Assembly: GCA_964461535.1 (NCBI GenBank)
Contig: CAYWUY010000005.1
Span: forward strand, 33,128 to 97,127
Direction: 5' to 3'
Origin: Flavipsychrobacter sp964461535
GTDB taxonomy: Bacteria > Bacteroidota > Bacteroidia > Chitinophagales > Chitinophagaceae
Length of the DNA stretch: 64,000 nucleotides
The notes beneath the pieces are model-generated. The model worked only from the letters and a program-made list of their open reading frames with translations. It searched no databases and was not told where the DNA came from. Of this stretch, positions 36,487 through 46,746 are shown in pieces. A program made the translations under genes and the position numbers. How positions within the stretch are numbered: position 1 is the first letter of the stretch; each line of letters begins with the position of its first letter.

Positions 36487-37713
36487 ATGAAGAAACACTT
36501 ATTGGCGGCATCATTGGTATTGGGCTCATTATCATCGTTTGGTGCCGGTTACCAGTTAAATCTACAAGGCCTTAGACAACTAGGCATGGGCGGTGCAGGC
36601 ACTGCTTGGCCTTGGGATGCATCTACTATATTTTACAATCCGGGTGGTCTGTCTCGCTTAAAAAACATTCAAGTGAATGCCAGCCTGCTTATGATTAAGC
36701 CAAATACCGGTTACGGTTATTACACTGGCTCTACCAATTCTGTAGATCAAACATTTACTCCTTTCAACTTTTATGTTGGGGGTACAGTTAAAAAAGACAG
36801 CCGTTTGGGTTTAGGTCTTGGTGTTTATACTCCTTATGGCTTAGGTCTTAAATGGGACGATAACTGGAGAGGTCGTTTCTTAGTTCAAAACATTGAATTA
36901 CAAAGCATTTTTATACAGCCTACTGTAAGTTACCGCATTTCTGATGTAGTATCGGTGGGTGCAGGTTTCATTTATGCTACCGGCCGTTTCGATATGCAGC
37001 AAGCGTTACCTGTTCAGTTTAGCGATGGTTCTCTTGGCCAAGCTAGCCTACATGGCAATGCTAATGGTGTTGGCTTTAACGTAGGTTTACAGCTTAAGTT
37101 TAGCGACCGTGTTCAAGCTGGTTTAACTTATCGTTCTCAAGTAAACATGGATTTAGGTTCTGGCTCAGCTACATTTAGAGTGCCTACTTCATTGTCTACA
37201 AGCTTCCCTAATACTAAGTTTGATGCTGCTTTACCTTTACCTCAGGTAGCATCTGTAGGTATAGGTGTTAAACCTCTTAATAATGATCGTTTAACCCTAG
37301 CGTTAGACTTGAATTTCACTGGTTGGGAAACTTATGATTCTTTAAGAATCAACTTTGCTACACAAACAAGTTCATTAAAAAACAATCATTCTCCTCGTCA
37401 TTATCGCAATACACTTACTACTCGTTTAGGTGCTAATTATAAAATCAGCAAAACGGTATCTGTAATGGGTGGTGCTGCTTACGATCCTAGTCCGGTAAGA
37501 GATGGTTATGTTTCTCCTGAATTACCAGATGCAGATAGAGTAGTACTTACTTGTGGTGCTGCTGTTAAGCCTATGAAGCGTGTAACTATTATGGCTGCTA
37601 TTGAGTTTACTAACTCAGTAAAGCGTAAAGGCACTTATGACTATGGTAACTTCTCCGGTACATACCAAACTCAAGCGGTTACTCCGGGTATAGGTTTCTA
37701 TTATAACTTCTAA
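36487..37713 (+). CDS. FadL/OmpP1/TodX-family outer-membrane transport protein
   Basis: 408 residues: signal peptide (1-19), the FadL hatch-type start (GYQLNLQGLRQLGMGGAGTA, STIFYNPGGLSRL), alternating strands to a terminal aromatic residue (TPGIGFYYNF). FadL-type channels take up long-chain fatty acids and other hydrophobic compounds. Followed after 20 bases by an SGNH hydrolase lipoprotein, a pairing that suggests hydrolysis and uptake of the same lipid substrate. Confidence 0.92.
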   Translation: MKKHLLAASLVLGSLSSFGAGYQLNLQGLRQLGMGGAGTAWPWDASTIFYNPGGLSRLKNIQVNASLLMIKPNTGYGYYTGSTNSVDQTFTPFNFYVGGTVKKDSRLGLGLGVYTPYGLGLKWDDNWRGRFLVQNIELQSIFIQPTVSYRISDVVSVGAGFIYATGRFDMQQALPVQFSDGSLGQASLHGNANGVGFNVGLQLKFSDRVQAGLTYRSQVNMDLGSGSATFRVPTSLSTSFPNTKFDAALPLPQVASVGIGVKPLNNDRLTLALDLNFTGWETYDSLRINFATQTSSLKNNHSPRHYRNTLTTRLGANYKISKTVSVMGGAAYDPSPVRDGYVSPELPDADRVVLTCGAAVKPMKRVTIMAAIEFTNSVKRKGTYDYGNFSGTYQTQAVTPGIGFYYNF

Positions 37714-37733
37714 TTTTAAGTACAGATAACAGA

Positions 37734-39134
37734 ATGAAAAAGCTATATATATTCGGTGCTTTAGCTTGTACGTTTGCTGCTTGTAGACCGGCAGTTAAAG
37801 TTACCCAACCATTGGACTCAGGTGATGCCAACTTTGGTACTTATTTGGCTATTGGTAACTCACTTACAGCTGGTTATGCTGATGGTGCTCTTTACCTTAC
37901 AGGTCAGTATAATTCTTATCCTAAGAGATTGCACGAGCAATTTTCTTTAATACCTGTTAGCAATGGCGGTGCTTCCGGCGATTTTTACCAACCTTACTTA
38001 AAAACCAATAATGGCTTTGGCGGTACAGCAGGTGTGGCTAATCCGCGTAAAGTGCTTGGTTATGTTACTTCTTGCTTAGGTGAAACATCACTATCGGCAG
38101 TTAATCTTCCTAACTATTCATTTAGTTCTGAGGATTCAGCTTATTATGTAAGTCCAGGTCCTAATGGTCAAATCAATAACATAGGTGTTCCGGGTATTCG
38201 CGTTGCAGATTATCCTGTAGTTGGATATTCTACGCTTAACCAATATGCACACCGTTTCTATTATAAGACAAGTGCTACTCCATTAGCAGAACTAAAATCA
38301 AGAGTATTTAACCTACAGCCATCTTTCTTTACCATGTGGTTGGGTTCTAATGATGTTTTAGGTTATGCTACTGCCGGTGGTCAGGGTAATGGTGATGGTA
38401 CTGCTACTCCTCTATTTGCAAATTTGTATAATACAGCAGATATAACACCTACTCAGGTGTTTAAAGACAACTTCGATTCTGCACTATCTGCTGCAACTAG
38501 CAAAGGTGCTAGAGGCGTATTGATAAATATCCCTGATATTACTTCAATACCTTTCTTTACTACAGTGCCTGCTCAAGGTTTATACCTTACTCGTAAAACA
38601 CAGGCCGATAGCTTAGCAGCATATTGGGCTGCTATGAGCCTGCCTAACAATCCTAAGTTTGGTATTGGTTACAATTACTTTATGGTTGAAGATCATAACG
38701 GTGTTGTACGTCAGTCTGTACCTGGAGAGTATATTTTAATCACTACTCCTAAAGACTCACTTACATGTGCTGGTTGGGGTAGCTTAAAACCAATACCTAA
38801 ACAGTATGTACTTACTACCGAAGAAGTTCAGAATGTAAGAACTGCTACCATTGCTTTCAATAACTATATAGCTGCTGAAGCAAATAGATATTCACTTGCA
38901 TTGGTTGATATGTATTCATACATGGGTACACTATCTTCTGGTTTAGTTTACAATGGCGTTAAGTACAATGCTACTTACGTATCGGGTGGTGCATTCTCTT
39001 TAGATGCAGTGCACTTAACTCCTCGTGGTTATGCTATTGTAGCTAATAAAATTATCGAGTCTATCAACTCTTACTACAAATCATCTGTGCCTTATATAGA
39101 TGTAAATAATTACAACGGTATCTTATTCCCATAA
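37734..39134 (+). CDS. SGNH/GDSL-family hydrolase lipoprotein
   Basis: 466 residues. A lipobox (FAAC, Cys17) predicts a membrane-anchored lipoprotein. SGNH blocks are visible: block I as YLAIGNSLTAGYADG (Ser43; GDSL has become GNSL), block III WLGSNDVLGYA, and block V DAVHLTPRGYA (Asp/His pair). An esterase or lipase-like activity at the cell envelope is expected. Likely co-transcribed with the FadL-type gene. Confidence 0.88.
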   Translation: MKKLYIFGALACTFAACRPAVKVTQPLDSGDANFGTYLAIGNSLTAGYADGALYLTGQYNSYPKRLHEQFSLIPVSNGGASGDFYQPYLKTNNGFGGTAGVANPRKVLGYVTSCLGETSLSAVNLPNYSFSSEDSAYYVSPGPNGQINNIGVPGIRVADYPVVGYSTLNQYAHRFYYKTSATPLAELKSRVFNLQPSFFTMWLGSNDVLGYATAGGQGNGDGTATPLFANLYNTADITPTQVFKDNFDSALSAATSKGARGVLINIPDITSIPFFTTVPAQGLYLTRKTQADSLAAYWAAMSLPNNPKFGIGYNYFMVEDHNGVVRQSVPGEYILITTPKDSLTCAGWGSLKPIPKQYVLTTEEVQNVRTATIAFNNYIAAEANRYSLALVDMYSYMGTLSSGLVYNGVKYNATYVSGGAFSLDAVHLTPRGYAIVANKIIESINSYYKSSVPYIDVNNYNGILFP

Positions 39135-39162
39135 TAAGTAGTAATAGTAAAAAAACATCAAT

Positions 39163-39194
39163 AAAAAACCTCCGAGTACATCGGAGGTTTTTTT
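39163..39194. terminator. Bidirectional intrinsic terminator
   Basis: AAAAAACCTCCGA / TCGGAGGTTTTTT with a five-base loop, between the SGNH gene (plus) and the next minus-strand gene. Confidence 0.8.
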
Positions 39195-39199
39195 ATTGA

Positions 39200-39946
39200 T
39201 TACTTTGTCATTTTAGTTGGGCCTTTTGCAGTGTCTGTCAACCATAGTTTATAGTTGCTTCTAATCCACATTTTTATTTCTAAATCAGTAGCAGTACGTG
39301 CATAATCATAGGGCATGGGGTATGCAGCCATAAAGCAGCTAATGCTATCACCGGTAGCGCCTGTTACTTTCCCTACTAGCTGCTGCGTATATCTGCTTTC
39401 AATAAATTTTTCCCGTTCTGTTTTTTTAAATTCTTTCTGAAATTCGTAAGTGCGTTTAGCTTTCTTAGAAAAAAGCTCGGCCACCGCTGATGCCGGACTC
39501 ATAGGACTAGGCTTAGTGCGCTGCATAGGCAACTTATATACCTGAGCTCGCTCTATAGAGTCTAGTTGATACTTAGTCAGTTTTTGTTTAAATACTACTG
39601 TTTCTAGTTCCGCAGGGTTTACATCTAGAGCCACATTAATAGTAGCTACTATTACCGATGGAGGAATATATTTTACCACGGGTGAATAGCCCACATAGCT
39701 AAATCTAATTTTATCCCCGCTTTTTCCGCTTAAAGTATACACTCCGTTTTTATCAGTAGTGGTAGCTACCTGTGTTTTATCATTCATAACACTCACCAGA
39801 TACAATGGTGCACCTGTAACTGCATCAGTTACAATTCCTTGTACTGTTTGCGCAAATACAAAAGCTGGGCTACTCAGTAGAATTAATAATAAACGTATTT
39901 TCAAGCAGATGTGTGTTAAGTTGTATAAAGCTAAGTTATTATTCAA
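39200..39946 (-). CDS. Carboxypeptidase-like regulatory-domain protein
   Basis: 248 residues. A signal peptide (about 10-32; LLLILLSSPAFVFAQ) is followed by a CarboxypepD_reg-like domain (VQGIVTDAVTGAPLYLVSV ... KSGDKIRFSYVGY) and a basic C-terminal region with no recognised domain. Usual role in this phylum is a cell-envelope adaptor or part of TonB-type receptors; this one lacks a plug or barrel. The N terminus may be shorter, because Met1 lies well ahead of the hydrophobic core. Confidence 0.8.
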   Translation of the reverse strand: MNNNLALYNLTHICLKIRLLLILLSSPAFVFAQTVQGIVTDAVTGAPLYLVSVMNDKTQVATTTDKNGVYTLSGKSGDKIRFSYVGYSPVVKYIPPSVIVATINVALDVNPAELETVVFKQKLTKYQLDSIERAQVYKLPMQRTKPSPMSPASAVAELFSKKAKRTYEFQKEFKKTEREKFIESRYTQQLVGKVTGATGDSISCFMAAYPMPYDYARTATDLEIKMWIRSNYKLWLTDTAKGPTKMTK

Positions 39947-40020
39947 ACCACTAAAAACTGTAGGGGCATTTTTGCAATTATTTAAGGTTGTAGCACTTAG
40001 TTTGTTAAAGCATTTTGTAT

Positions 40021-40052
40021 AAAAAAAAAGTGCCGACCATTACAGTCGACAC
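40021..40052 (-). terminator. Intrinsic terminator of the NHL/Ig-like cargo gene
   Basis: On the minus strand GTGTCGAC pairs with GTCGGCAC (one G-U), followed by nine T residues. Confidence 0.75.
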
Positions 40053-40081
40053 TATTACAACTCATTAATAGCAAGTACAAC

Positions 40082-43000
40082 CTAGCGTTGCAATGTTATT
40101 CTAGTTACTTGTTTTTGATTACCTGAACTTAATTGTATCATATACATACCATTGCTCAGTGTTGCAGGTAGTTCTATTGCAGTATTTATTGTTCCGTTAC
40201 TAGATGCTATAGCCTTTTCTAGTACTATGCTACCCATCATATCTCTTACTTGTAGTATGCCTTCTTTCTCGCTCATCATGCCTGTTATACTGAAGCTACC
40301 GTTATTAGGGTTAGGCACAATTTGCAGTCCGGAAAAAGAAATGCCATTATGTATACCTGTAGGATAAACATTAAATGTTTTGATACTTGTAAATAACACT
40401 GATGGAGATGCACATACACTTGTGCAGTTCACCTGACAATATACCTGATCTCCATTCTTTAAACTATCTGTAGCATAGGTGCTACTTGTAGCGCCACTTA
40501 TTGCAGTGCCATTCAAATACCATTGGTAGGTAGCACCATCTCCGGCATTAACGGCTGTTGCTGTCATTAATACCATATCTCCAGAGTCTATTGCAGTTCC
40601 TGGTAATACATTTAACGATACGCTAGTAAGCGTAGAAGGCGTAACATTCATATGTATGGCAGTGCTATACACTGAGTCTGCCGAACGGCAAGAAACACTA
40701 CTGAAAAGTTTGCAGCTAACAGAATCTCCATTAGTAGGAATATAGGTGTAGTGTACACCAGTTGCCACATTTACACCATTCTTTTCCCATACGTAGGTTG
40801 GTGTTGCGCCTGCATATATGCCGCTAGCACTAAATGTTACCGGAACTCCTGCACATAATGTATCAGAAGCATCAGATGTTATGTTTACTATTGGTGTTTG
40901 CGAAATATCCACTGTTATAACCTTCATATTGCTACTTACAACAGCCGGATTAGGACAAGCATAGCTGCTAGTAAGTTGGCAGATTATAGTGTCGTTGTTA
41001 GATGGCGTGTAGGTAAGTGTAGAACTACTACCCACTATAACCCCGTTAACTATCCAGTTATAGCTAGGGCTGCTTCCCGCACCAGTTGTACCAGTGCTGT
41101 AAGTAACACTTGTACCTACACAAACACTATCGCCCCATGGCGCACTAGATATATTAACGGTTGGAGTTAGTGTGTTGGTAACAACAGCTATTAAATCTGT
41201 AGTAGCTACTGTAGTGCTTACGCATATTTCGCTACTGCTAAGCGTAACGCTTATGGTATCTCCATTTACAGGAGTATAGCTGAAAGTACTACCCATATCC
41301 ATGCCGTCTCCATTTACCATCCATGTGTAGCTAGGTGCAGTGCCTCCATTTGTTGGGTTAGCTGTATACATTACAGATGAACCCTGACATACTACACCTG
41401 CAGAAGATGTGCTGATAGAAACAGCAGGAGTAAGTACAGGATTAATAGTTATAGGATAGCTAACTCTTGTAGTGCCACATAGGTTAGTAATAGAATAATA
41501 TACAGTGTCGGTGCCGGGGTTCAATCCGGTAACTATACCACTACTTGAAACACTGGCATTGGCATTAAAAACACTCCATGTGCCACCTGTAGAGTCATTA
41601 GACAGACCTATAGTAGCTCCATTACATACCGATGTTAGGCCCGTAATAGGTGCCAATACTGCCGGCTCTGCTACATGAAGAAATATTGAGCTTCCGGTAA
41701 AGAAGGTTGAGCTACTTGTGCAGGTTACCACACAATTAAAATAGGTACTACTAGTGAGTGCACCCGTATTGTACGTAGTGTTGGTAGCACCTGTTATGGC
41801 AGTATATGTCACTCCGTCGGTAGATGATTGCCATTGGTAGGTTATATCGCAACCTTTAGAAGCCTCGTTTAGGGTAAGCGTAGCGCTATAAGATATACAG
41901 CCATCCATGGCAGTAGAAGAAATGTAACCAGGTGAAGGCGTGCCACTGCAAGGCGGTACTATTACGCGTATGCGGTTGTTACCTGCATCTGCTATGGCTA
42001 GGTTACCTTCATTGTTCAATATGGCATAAGTTGGGTTGTTAAGTTCTGCCGATGCGGGAGCCGTACAATCTCCGTTGTAGCCACTTGTACCCACTCCTGC
42101 TACTGTACTTACTGTATTGCTTGTACCGTCTACTTTTATTACTCTGCCATCTCCACTTACTGATATATATAAATTACTTGCAGCATCTGCAGTCATAGCA
42201 TATGGTGCCGATAATCCGGTAGCAGTTGGTGCTACGCCATCACCTGCATAGNNNNNNNNNNNNNNNNNNNNNNNNNNNNNNNNNNNNNNNNNNNNNNNNN
42301 NNNNNNNNNNNNNNNNNNNNNNNNNNNNNNNNNNNNNNNNNNNNNNNNNNNAGCATATGGTGCCGATAATCCGGTAGCAGTTGGTGCTACGCCATCACCT
42401 GCATAGCTAGTAGTTCCATCACCCACTATTGTTTGTATAGTGCCGGTTATGTCTACCATCCTTACGCGGTTATTGTCCTTATCTATTATATATAGCAATT
42501 CTCCATTACTCCAAACGCCTGTAGGGTTATTCAGTTCAGCTAATGTTGCTATATTACCATCTCCGCTAAATCCCGCAGTTCCTACACCTGCCACTGTTAC
42601 TATAGTTCCTGAAGTGGCGTCTACAAATCGAATCACATTATTAGCTGCATCAGCTATGTATATGTTTTCTGTAGCATCTACATATATGCCTGTTGGATTA
42701 TTTAGTAATGCAGATGTAGCAGCGCCACCATCGCCCGCATATCCTGATATTCCTGTTCCGGCTACAGTAGTTATAATACCGCTAGTCAGGTTTACTTTTC
42801 TGACACAGTTATTACCTGCATCACTAAAAAATAAACTATTACCTACTACAAAAACGCTACTAGGGCTATTTAAAGCTGCTGCAGTAGCCAAACCGCCATC
42901 TCCGCTATATCCCGCTGCACCCGTACCGGCTAGAGTGCTAATATTACCTGAAGCATCTATTTTTCTTATCCTATTGTTCCCTCTGTCAGCTACGTAAGCA

Positions 43001-43185
43001 TTTCCGGCAGCATCATATATAACTGAACTAGCATTGTTTAGTTGAGCTAAAGATGCAGCGCCGCCGTCTCCGCTATAACCCGCAATTCCGGTTCCTGCAC
43101 TAGTGGTGATAAATTGGCCAAAAGACGAACTAGATCCGGCCAAGGTTAATAACAAAAAGGATAGTATTTGTAATGATTTTCTCAT
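40082..43185 (-). CDS. T9SS type A cargo: NHL-repeat propeller plus Ig-like repeats (split by an artefactual gap)
   Basis: Reading from 43185: signal peptide, NHL repeats (GTGIAGYSGDGGAAS, AYVADRGNNRIRKID, GNSLFFSDAGNNCVRKV), gap, then a continuing repeat (MTADAASNLYISVSGDG), Ig-like modules with YTWMVNGDGM, YNWIVNGVIV, YVWEKNGVNV, YQWYLNGTAI, and a type A sorting domain (LQIVPNPNNGSFSIT, LSNGMYMIQL). The two pieces (42232-43185 and 40082-42196) form one protein once the 55-bp duplicate flanking the N run is collapsed; the join then reads SAPYAMTADAASN. A large secreted or surface protein, function unknown. Confidence 0.88.
42197..42251. repeat. 55-bp perfect direct repeat, left copy
   Basis: Identical to 42352-42406; the copies flank the 100-N gap. 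Best explained by two contig ends that overlap by 55 bases. Confidence 0.95.
42252..42351. other. Assembly gap (100 N), probably artefactual
   Basis: Exactly 100 N between two identical 55-bp copies. Removing the gap and one copy restores an uninterrupted reading frame. Confidence 0.95.
42352..42406. repeat. 55-bp perfect direct repeat, right copy
   Basis: Second copy of 42197-42251, directly after the N run. Confidence 0.95.
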
Positions 43186-43311
43186 TAGGAGGTCTTTGTA
43201 GCGAAGATATTAATGTTTATTTAGAATTTATACAATAGCAGCCATTTTGACCACTTATAATATAAAGGCAAAATATAACACCTAACTGACTTTTTGGCTA
43301 GTTGCATGCCT

Positions 43312-43319
43312 TAAATTTG
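43312..43319 (+). promoter_or_regulatory. -7 box of the alpha/beta hydrolase-GT2 pair
   Basis: TAAATTTG, 11 bases before the ATG at 43331. Confidence 0.4.
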
Positions 43320-43330
43320 CTACTGGTTGC

Positions 43331-44143
43331 ATGTTAGCTAAGTCTATATTTTTTCAGTGTGGCACTCAAGCCCTGCACGCCTTGGAATATACAGGTGGCA
43401 ATAAGGTATTGGTAGCTTTCCATGGATATGGCCAAGATGCAAGTGCTTTCCAAGAATTTATCCCACTTCTTAAATCCGAATACACAATACTGTCTTTCGA
43501 TTTGCCTTATCATGGATTATCATCTTGGGTCGATGGTTCCGTGCTCGATCCACAACAGTTTGAAAGCGTATTAAATAGTATTCTAGACCGTTATGAGGTT
43601 ACAAAATTATCTGTAATGGGGTTTAGTATTGGTGCAATGTTGTGCATGAAGGCTATTACTTTGCTCACCAACAAAATAGATAGGGTATTGTTAATGGCAC
43701 CCGAAGGCTTAAAACCTAATAAGCTGTATTATTTTCTTACACGTACAGTATTAGGTAAAAAGTTGTTTGCTCACGCTATGTTGCATCCACAGCCTTATTT
43801 AGATTTTTCTAATTGGTTGGCGCGCAATAAAATGCTCAATAGGTCGCAGCACCATTTAGCTATACATTACCTTAAAGACGATGAAAAATGCAAACAGCTA
43901 CTAAATGGCTGGCCTGCACTGTCTTTACTCATACCAGACCAGTATAAACTTAGGAAATATATACTAGCATCTCAATTGCCAATAACCATTTATATGGGTG
44001 AGTTTGATAGGATAATAACGCCTAAGATAGCTGAAATGTGGTGCGAAGGCTTGCCGTCTGCACAACTCCATATAATTCCCAAAGGGCATGTTTTGTACGA
44101 TGATAGCAATATTAGTTATCTTGTACTGCCGCTATTGTCTTAG
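43331..44143 (+). CDS. Alpha/beta hydrolase
   Basis: 270 residues with the oxyanion segment VAFHGYGQDASAF (28-40), nucleophile Ser99 in VMGFSIGAML, an Asp in GEFDRIITP and a His in IPKGHVLYDD, a complete catalytic triad. No signal peptide. The substrate cannot be told. The GT2 gene begins two bases after the stop, so the two are probably co-translated. Confidence 0.9.
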   Translation: MLAKSIFFQCGTQALHALEYTGGNKVLVAFHGYGQDASAFQEFIPLLKSEYTILSFDLPYHGLSSWVDGSVLDPQQFESVLNSILDRYEVTKLSVMGFSIGAMLCMKAITLLTNKIDRVLLMAPEGLKPNKLYYFLTRTVLGKKLFAHAMLHPQPYLDFSNWLARNKMLNRSQHHLAIHYLKDDEKCKQLLNGWPALSLLIPDQYKLRKYILASQLPITIYMGEFDRIITPKIAEMWCEGLPSAQLHIIPKGHVLYDDSNISYLVLPLLS

Positions 44144-44145
44144 CC

Positions 44146-45294
44146 ATGTTATCAACTGTTCTATTGCTCATATTAGGTCTCTATCTGTTATTAATGCTAG
44201 CCTATATAATAGGTTGGTACAAGCAACCTTTTATTGTGTACGATAAAACATATGAGCCGCATACATCTATAACGGTACTTATTCCGGCCCGCAACGAAGC
44301 TTTAAATATCAAGCAGTGTATTGACTCTATTCTCGCACAGCATTACGATAAATCTTTATTGCAAATAATTGTCATTGATGACCATTCTACCGATGATACT
44401 GTAAGCATAGTTCAGTCATATAATAATTCTATTGTTAGCTGTTTACAATTAGCCGATTATTTGCAGGGTAAACCTGTAAATGCTTATAAAAAGGCAGCTC
44501 TTACTTTAGGTGTTACCAATGCTACCGGAGAACTTATTGTAACAACAGATGCTGATTGTTATGCCAATAAGTATTGGTTAGCATCCATTGCACAATGTTA
44601 TGAGCGCAGTAAACCAGATATGATTGTAGCACCAGTAGTATATGATAATAACAATAGCTGGTTGCATATTTTTCAGACCATTGATTTTATGGGAATGCAG
44701 GCCATTACTGCTGCTACGCAAAGTTTAGGTCTAGGCAGTATGAGCAACGGAGCTAATTTGGCATATCGCAAAAGCGCATTTATAAAAGTAGATGGTTATA
44801 ATGGTATGGATCATTTAGCCTCAGGAGATGACTATTTATTAACTGTAAAAATTAAAAAACTAGCACAGGGTGGAGTAGTGTATTTAAAGTGTCCTGATGC
44901 TATTGTGCATACTTCCCCACAGCCTACTTGGGACTCTTTTTTGCAACAGCGTATTCGTTGGGCTTCTAAATCTGGTAAGTATAACGATAAGCTATTAACT
45001 GCCTCCTTGGCACTTATGTTTATTTACAATGCACTTATGCCAATACTACTCATTGTAGGAGCTTTTCAGAAGTTTTGGGCATACAATATATATTGGCACT
45101 GGGCGGCATTGTTTTTTGTAACTAAGGTGGTAGCTGAGTTTATTTTTATGCTGCCTGTGGTTTCATTTTTTGATAAGTCTAGTTTGCGAAAATATCTCCC
45201 CTTTATGCATCCTATGCATATTGTTTATGTTATGTCTGCAGGTATAATGGGCATTATAGGTAATTACAAATGGAAAGATAGAAAAGTAAAATAA
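44146..45294 (+). CDS. Membrane-bound family 2 glycosyltransferase
   Basis: 382 residues. An N-terminal membrane helix (1-23) is followed by a GT-A catalytic domain: ITVLIPARNEALNIKQCIDS, VIDDHSTDDT, VTTDADC, SGDDYLLTVKI and QQRIRWASKSGKY (QxxRW). Two to three C-terminal membrane helices follow (LMPILLIVGAF, FIFMLPVVSFF). This is the layout of processive or lipid-linked-sugar glycosyltransferases. Acceptor unknown; the paired hydrolase hints at an acylated or lipid-linked glycan, which is inference. Confidence 0.9.
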   Translation: MLSTVLLLILGLYLLLMLAYIIGWYKQPFIVYDKTYEPHTSITVLIPARNEALNIKQCIDSILAQHYDKSLLQIIVIDDHSTDDTVSIVQSYNNSIVSCLQLADYLQGKPVNAYKKAALTLGVTNATGELIVTTDADCYANKYWLASIAQCYERSKPDMIVAPVVYDNNNSWLHIFQTIDFMGMQAITAATQSLGLGSMSNGANLAYRKSAFIKVDGYNGMDHLASGDDYLLTVKIKKLAQGGVVYLKCPDAIVHTSPQPTWDSFLQQRIRWASKSGKYNDKLLTASLALMFIYNALMPILLIVGAFQKFWAYNIYWHWAALFFVTKVVAEFIFMLPVVSFFDKSSLRKYLPFMHPMHIVYVMSAGIMGIIGNYKWKDRKVK

Positions 45295-45313
45295 TATTTA
45301 ACTATTCTCTTCC

Positions 45314-45343
45314 TTGTTGTTAGTGATAATGTTGGTACCTTTG
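45314..45343 (+). promoter_or_regulatory. Promoter of ahcY
   Basis: TTG (45314-45316), 19 bases, TACCTTTG (45336-45343); ATG 22 bases downstream. Confidence 0.65.
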
Positions 45344-45365
45344 CAGATAAATTTTTTTAAATAAG

Positions 45366-46694
45366 ATGAGTGTAGCGACACGTTCTAAGATTGATTTTGC
45401 ACTGCCTTACAAAGTGGCAGACATTAGCCTTGCAGAGTGGGGCCGTAAAGAAATAAGACTTGCTGAAGCAGAAATGCCTGGTCTAATGGCTATTCGTGCT
45501 GAGTATGGTCCTCAACAACCTCTTAAAGGTGCTAGAATTGCAGGTTGTCTGCACATGACTATACAAACTGCGGTTTTAATTGAAACGCTAGTAGCTCTAG
45601 GTGCTGAGGTGCGTTGGAGCTCTTGTAATATATTCTCTACTCAAGACCACGCTGCTGCTGCTATTGCTGCTGCTGGTATAGGTGTTTTTGCTTGGAAAGG
45701 CCAGTCTTTAGCTGATGCTGATTGGTGTATAGAGCAAACATTATTCTTTGGTGGTGCTGATCGTCCTTTGAATATGATACTTGATGATGGTGGTGATCTC
45801 ACTAATATGGTATTAGATAATTACACTGAATTAGTTCATCACATTAAAGGTCTAAGCGAAGAAACTACTACAGGAGTTCACCGTTTATACGAGAGAATGG
45901 CTAAAGGTACTTTGCCAATGCCAGCTATTAACGTTAACGATTCAGTTACTAAATCTAAATTTGATAACAAATATGGTTGTCAGGAAAGTTTAGTAGATGC
46001 TATTCGTCGTGCTACAGATGTTATGATGGCTGGTAAAGTAGCTGTTGTAGGTGGCTATGGCGACGTTGGTAAAGGTTCTGCTGCTTCATTGCGTGGCGCC
46101 GGTGCTCGTGTTATCGTTACTGAAATCGATCCTATATGCGCTCTTCAAGCTGCTATGGACGGCTTTGAGGTTAAGAAAATGATCGATGCAGTAAAAGAAG
46201 CTGACATCATAGTTACTGCTTCTGGTTGTCGCGATTTGATTACTGAACAGCATTTCAGAGTTATGAAGGATAAAGCTATCGTTTGTAACATTGGCCACTT
46301 CGATATTGAAATAGATATGGCTTGGTTAAATGATAGCTATGGTAACACCAAAAATACCATCAAGCCACAAGTAGATCTATATACTATTGATGGTAAAGAT
46401 GTTATCGTATTAGCTGAGGGCCGTCTTGTAAACCTAGGTTGCGCTACAGGTCACCCAAGCTTTGTAATGAGTAATTCATTCACCAACCAAACTTTAGCTC
46501 AAATTGAGTTGTGGAATAATCACTCTAGTTATGAGAATAAAGTATATGTTTTACCAAAACATCTTGATGAGAAAGTAGCACGCCTACATTTATCTAAAAT
46601 TGGTGTAGAACTAGATGAACTTACAGATGATCAAGCAGCTTATTTAGGTATTCCTAAAGTAGGTCCGTTTAAATCAGAAATGTACAGATACTAG
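45366..46694 (+). CDS. ahcY: Adenosylhomocysteinase
   Basis: 442 residues. SAHH signatures: GCLHMTIQTAVLIETL (substrate region), WSSCNIFSTQDHAAAAI, the NAD-binding VVGGYGDVGKGSAASLRG (about 223-240) and CNIGHFDIEID. It hydrolyses S-adenosylhomocysteine to adenosine and homocysteine in the methyl cycle. Length matches short bacterial members. Own promoter and terminator. Confidence 0.98.
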   Translation: MSVATRSKIDFALPYKVADISLAEWGRKEIRLAEAEMPGLMAIRAEYGPQQPLKGARIAGCLHMTIQTAVLIETLVALGAEVRWSSCNIFSTQDHAAAAIAAAGIGVFAWKGQSLADADWCIEQTLFFGGADRPLNMILDDGGDLTNMVLDNYTELVHHIKGLSEETTTGVHRLYERMAKGTLPMPAINVNDSVTKSKFDNKYGCQESLVDAIRRATDVMMAGKVAVVGGYGDVGKGSAASLRGAGARVIVTEIDPICALQAAMDGFEVKKMIDAVKEADIIVTASGCRDLITEQHFRVMKDKAIVCNIGHFDIEIDMAWLNDSYGNTKNTIKPQVDLYTIDGKDVIVLAEGRLVNLGCATGHPSFVMSNSFTNQTLAQIELWNNHSSYENKVYVLPKHLDEKVARLHLSKIGVELDELTDDQAAYLGIPKVGPFKSEMYRY

Positions 46695-46715
46695 TAGTAA
46701 AATAATTTTTCTATC

Positions 46716-46746
46716 AAAGCGCATCTTTTTAAGGTGCGCTTTTTTA
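46716..46746 (+). terminator. Intrinsic terminator of ahcY
   Basis: AAAGCGCA (46716-46723) pairs with TGCGCTTT (46735-46742) and leads into a T-run. Confidence 0.7.

Noticed and set aside
40082..42196. Treating 40082-42196 as a separate gene starting at an internal ATG
   Set aside because: The piece lacks a signal peptide, and collapsing the duplicated 55 bp makes it continuous with the upstream NHL part, which has one.
42440..42997. A 185-residue open frame on the plus strand
   Set aside because: Antisense to NHL repeats; the periodic sequence reflects the repeat on the real coding strand.
42352..43140. Regularly spaced similar DNA segments (GGCGATGG-type) considered as a CRISPR or tandem repeat array
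   Set aside because: The spacing and divergence follow protein NHL repeats in one open frame; there are no conserved identical repeats with unique spacers.
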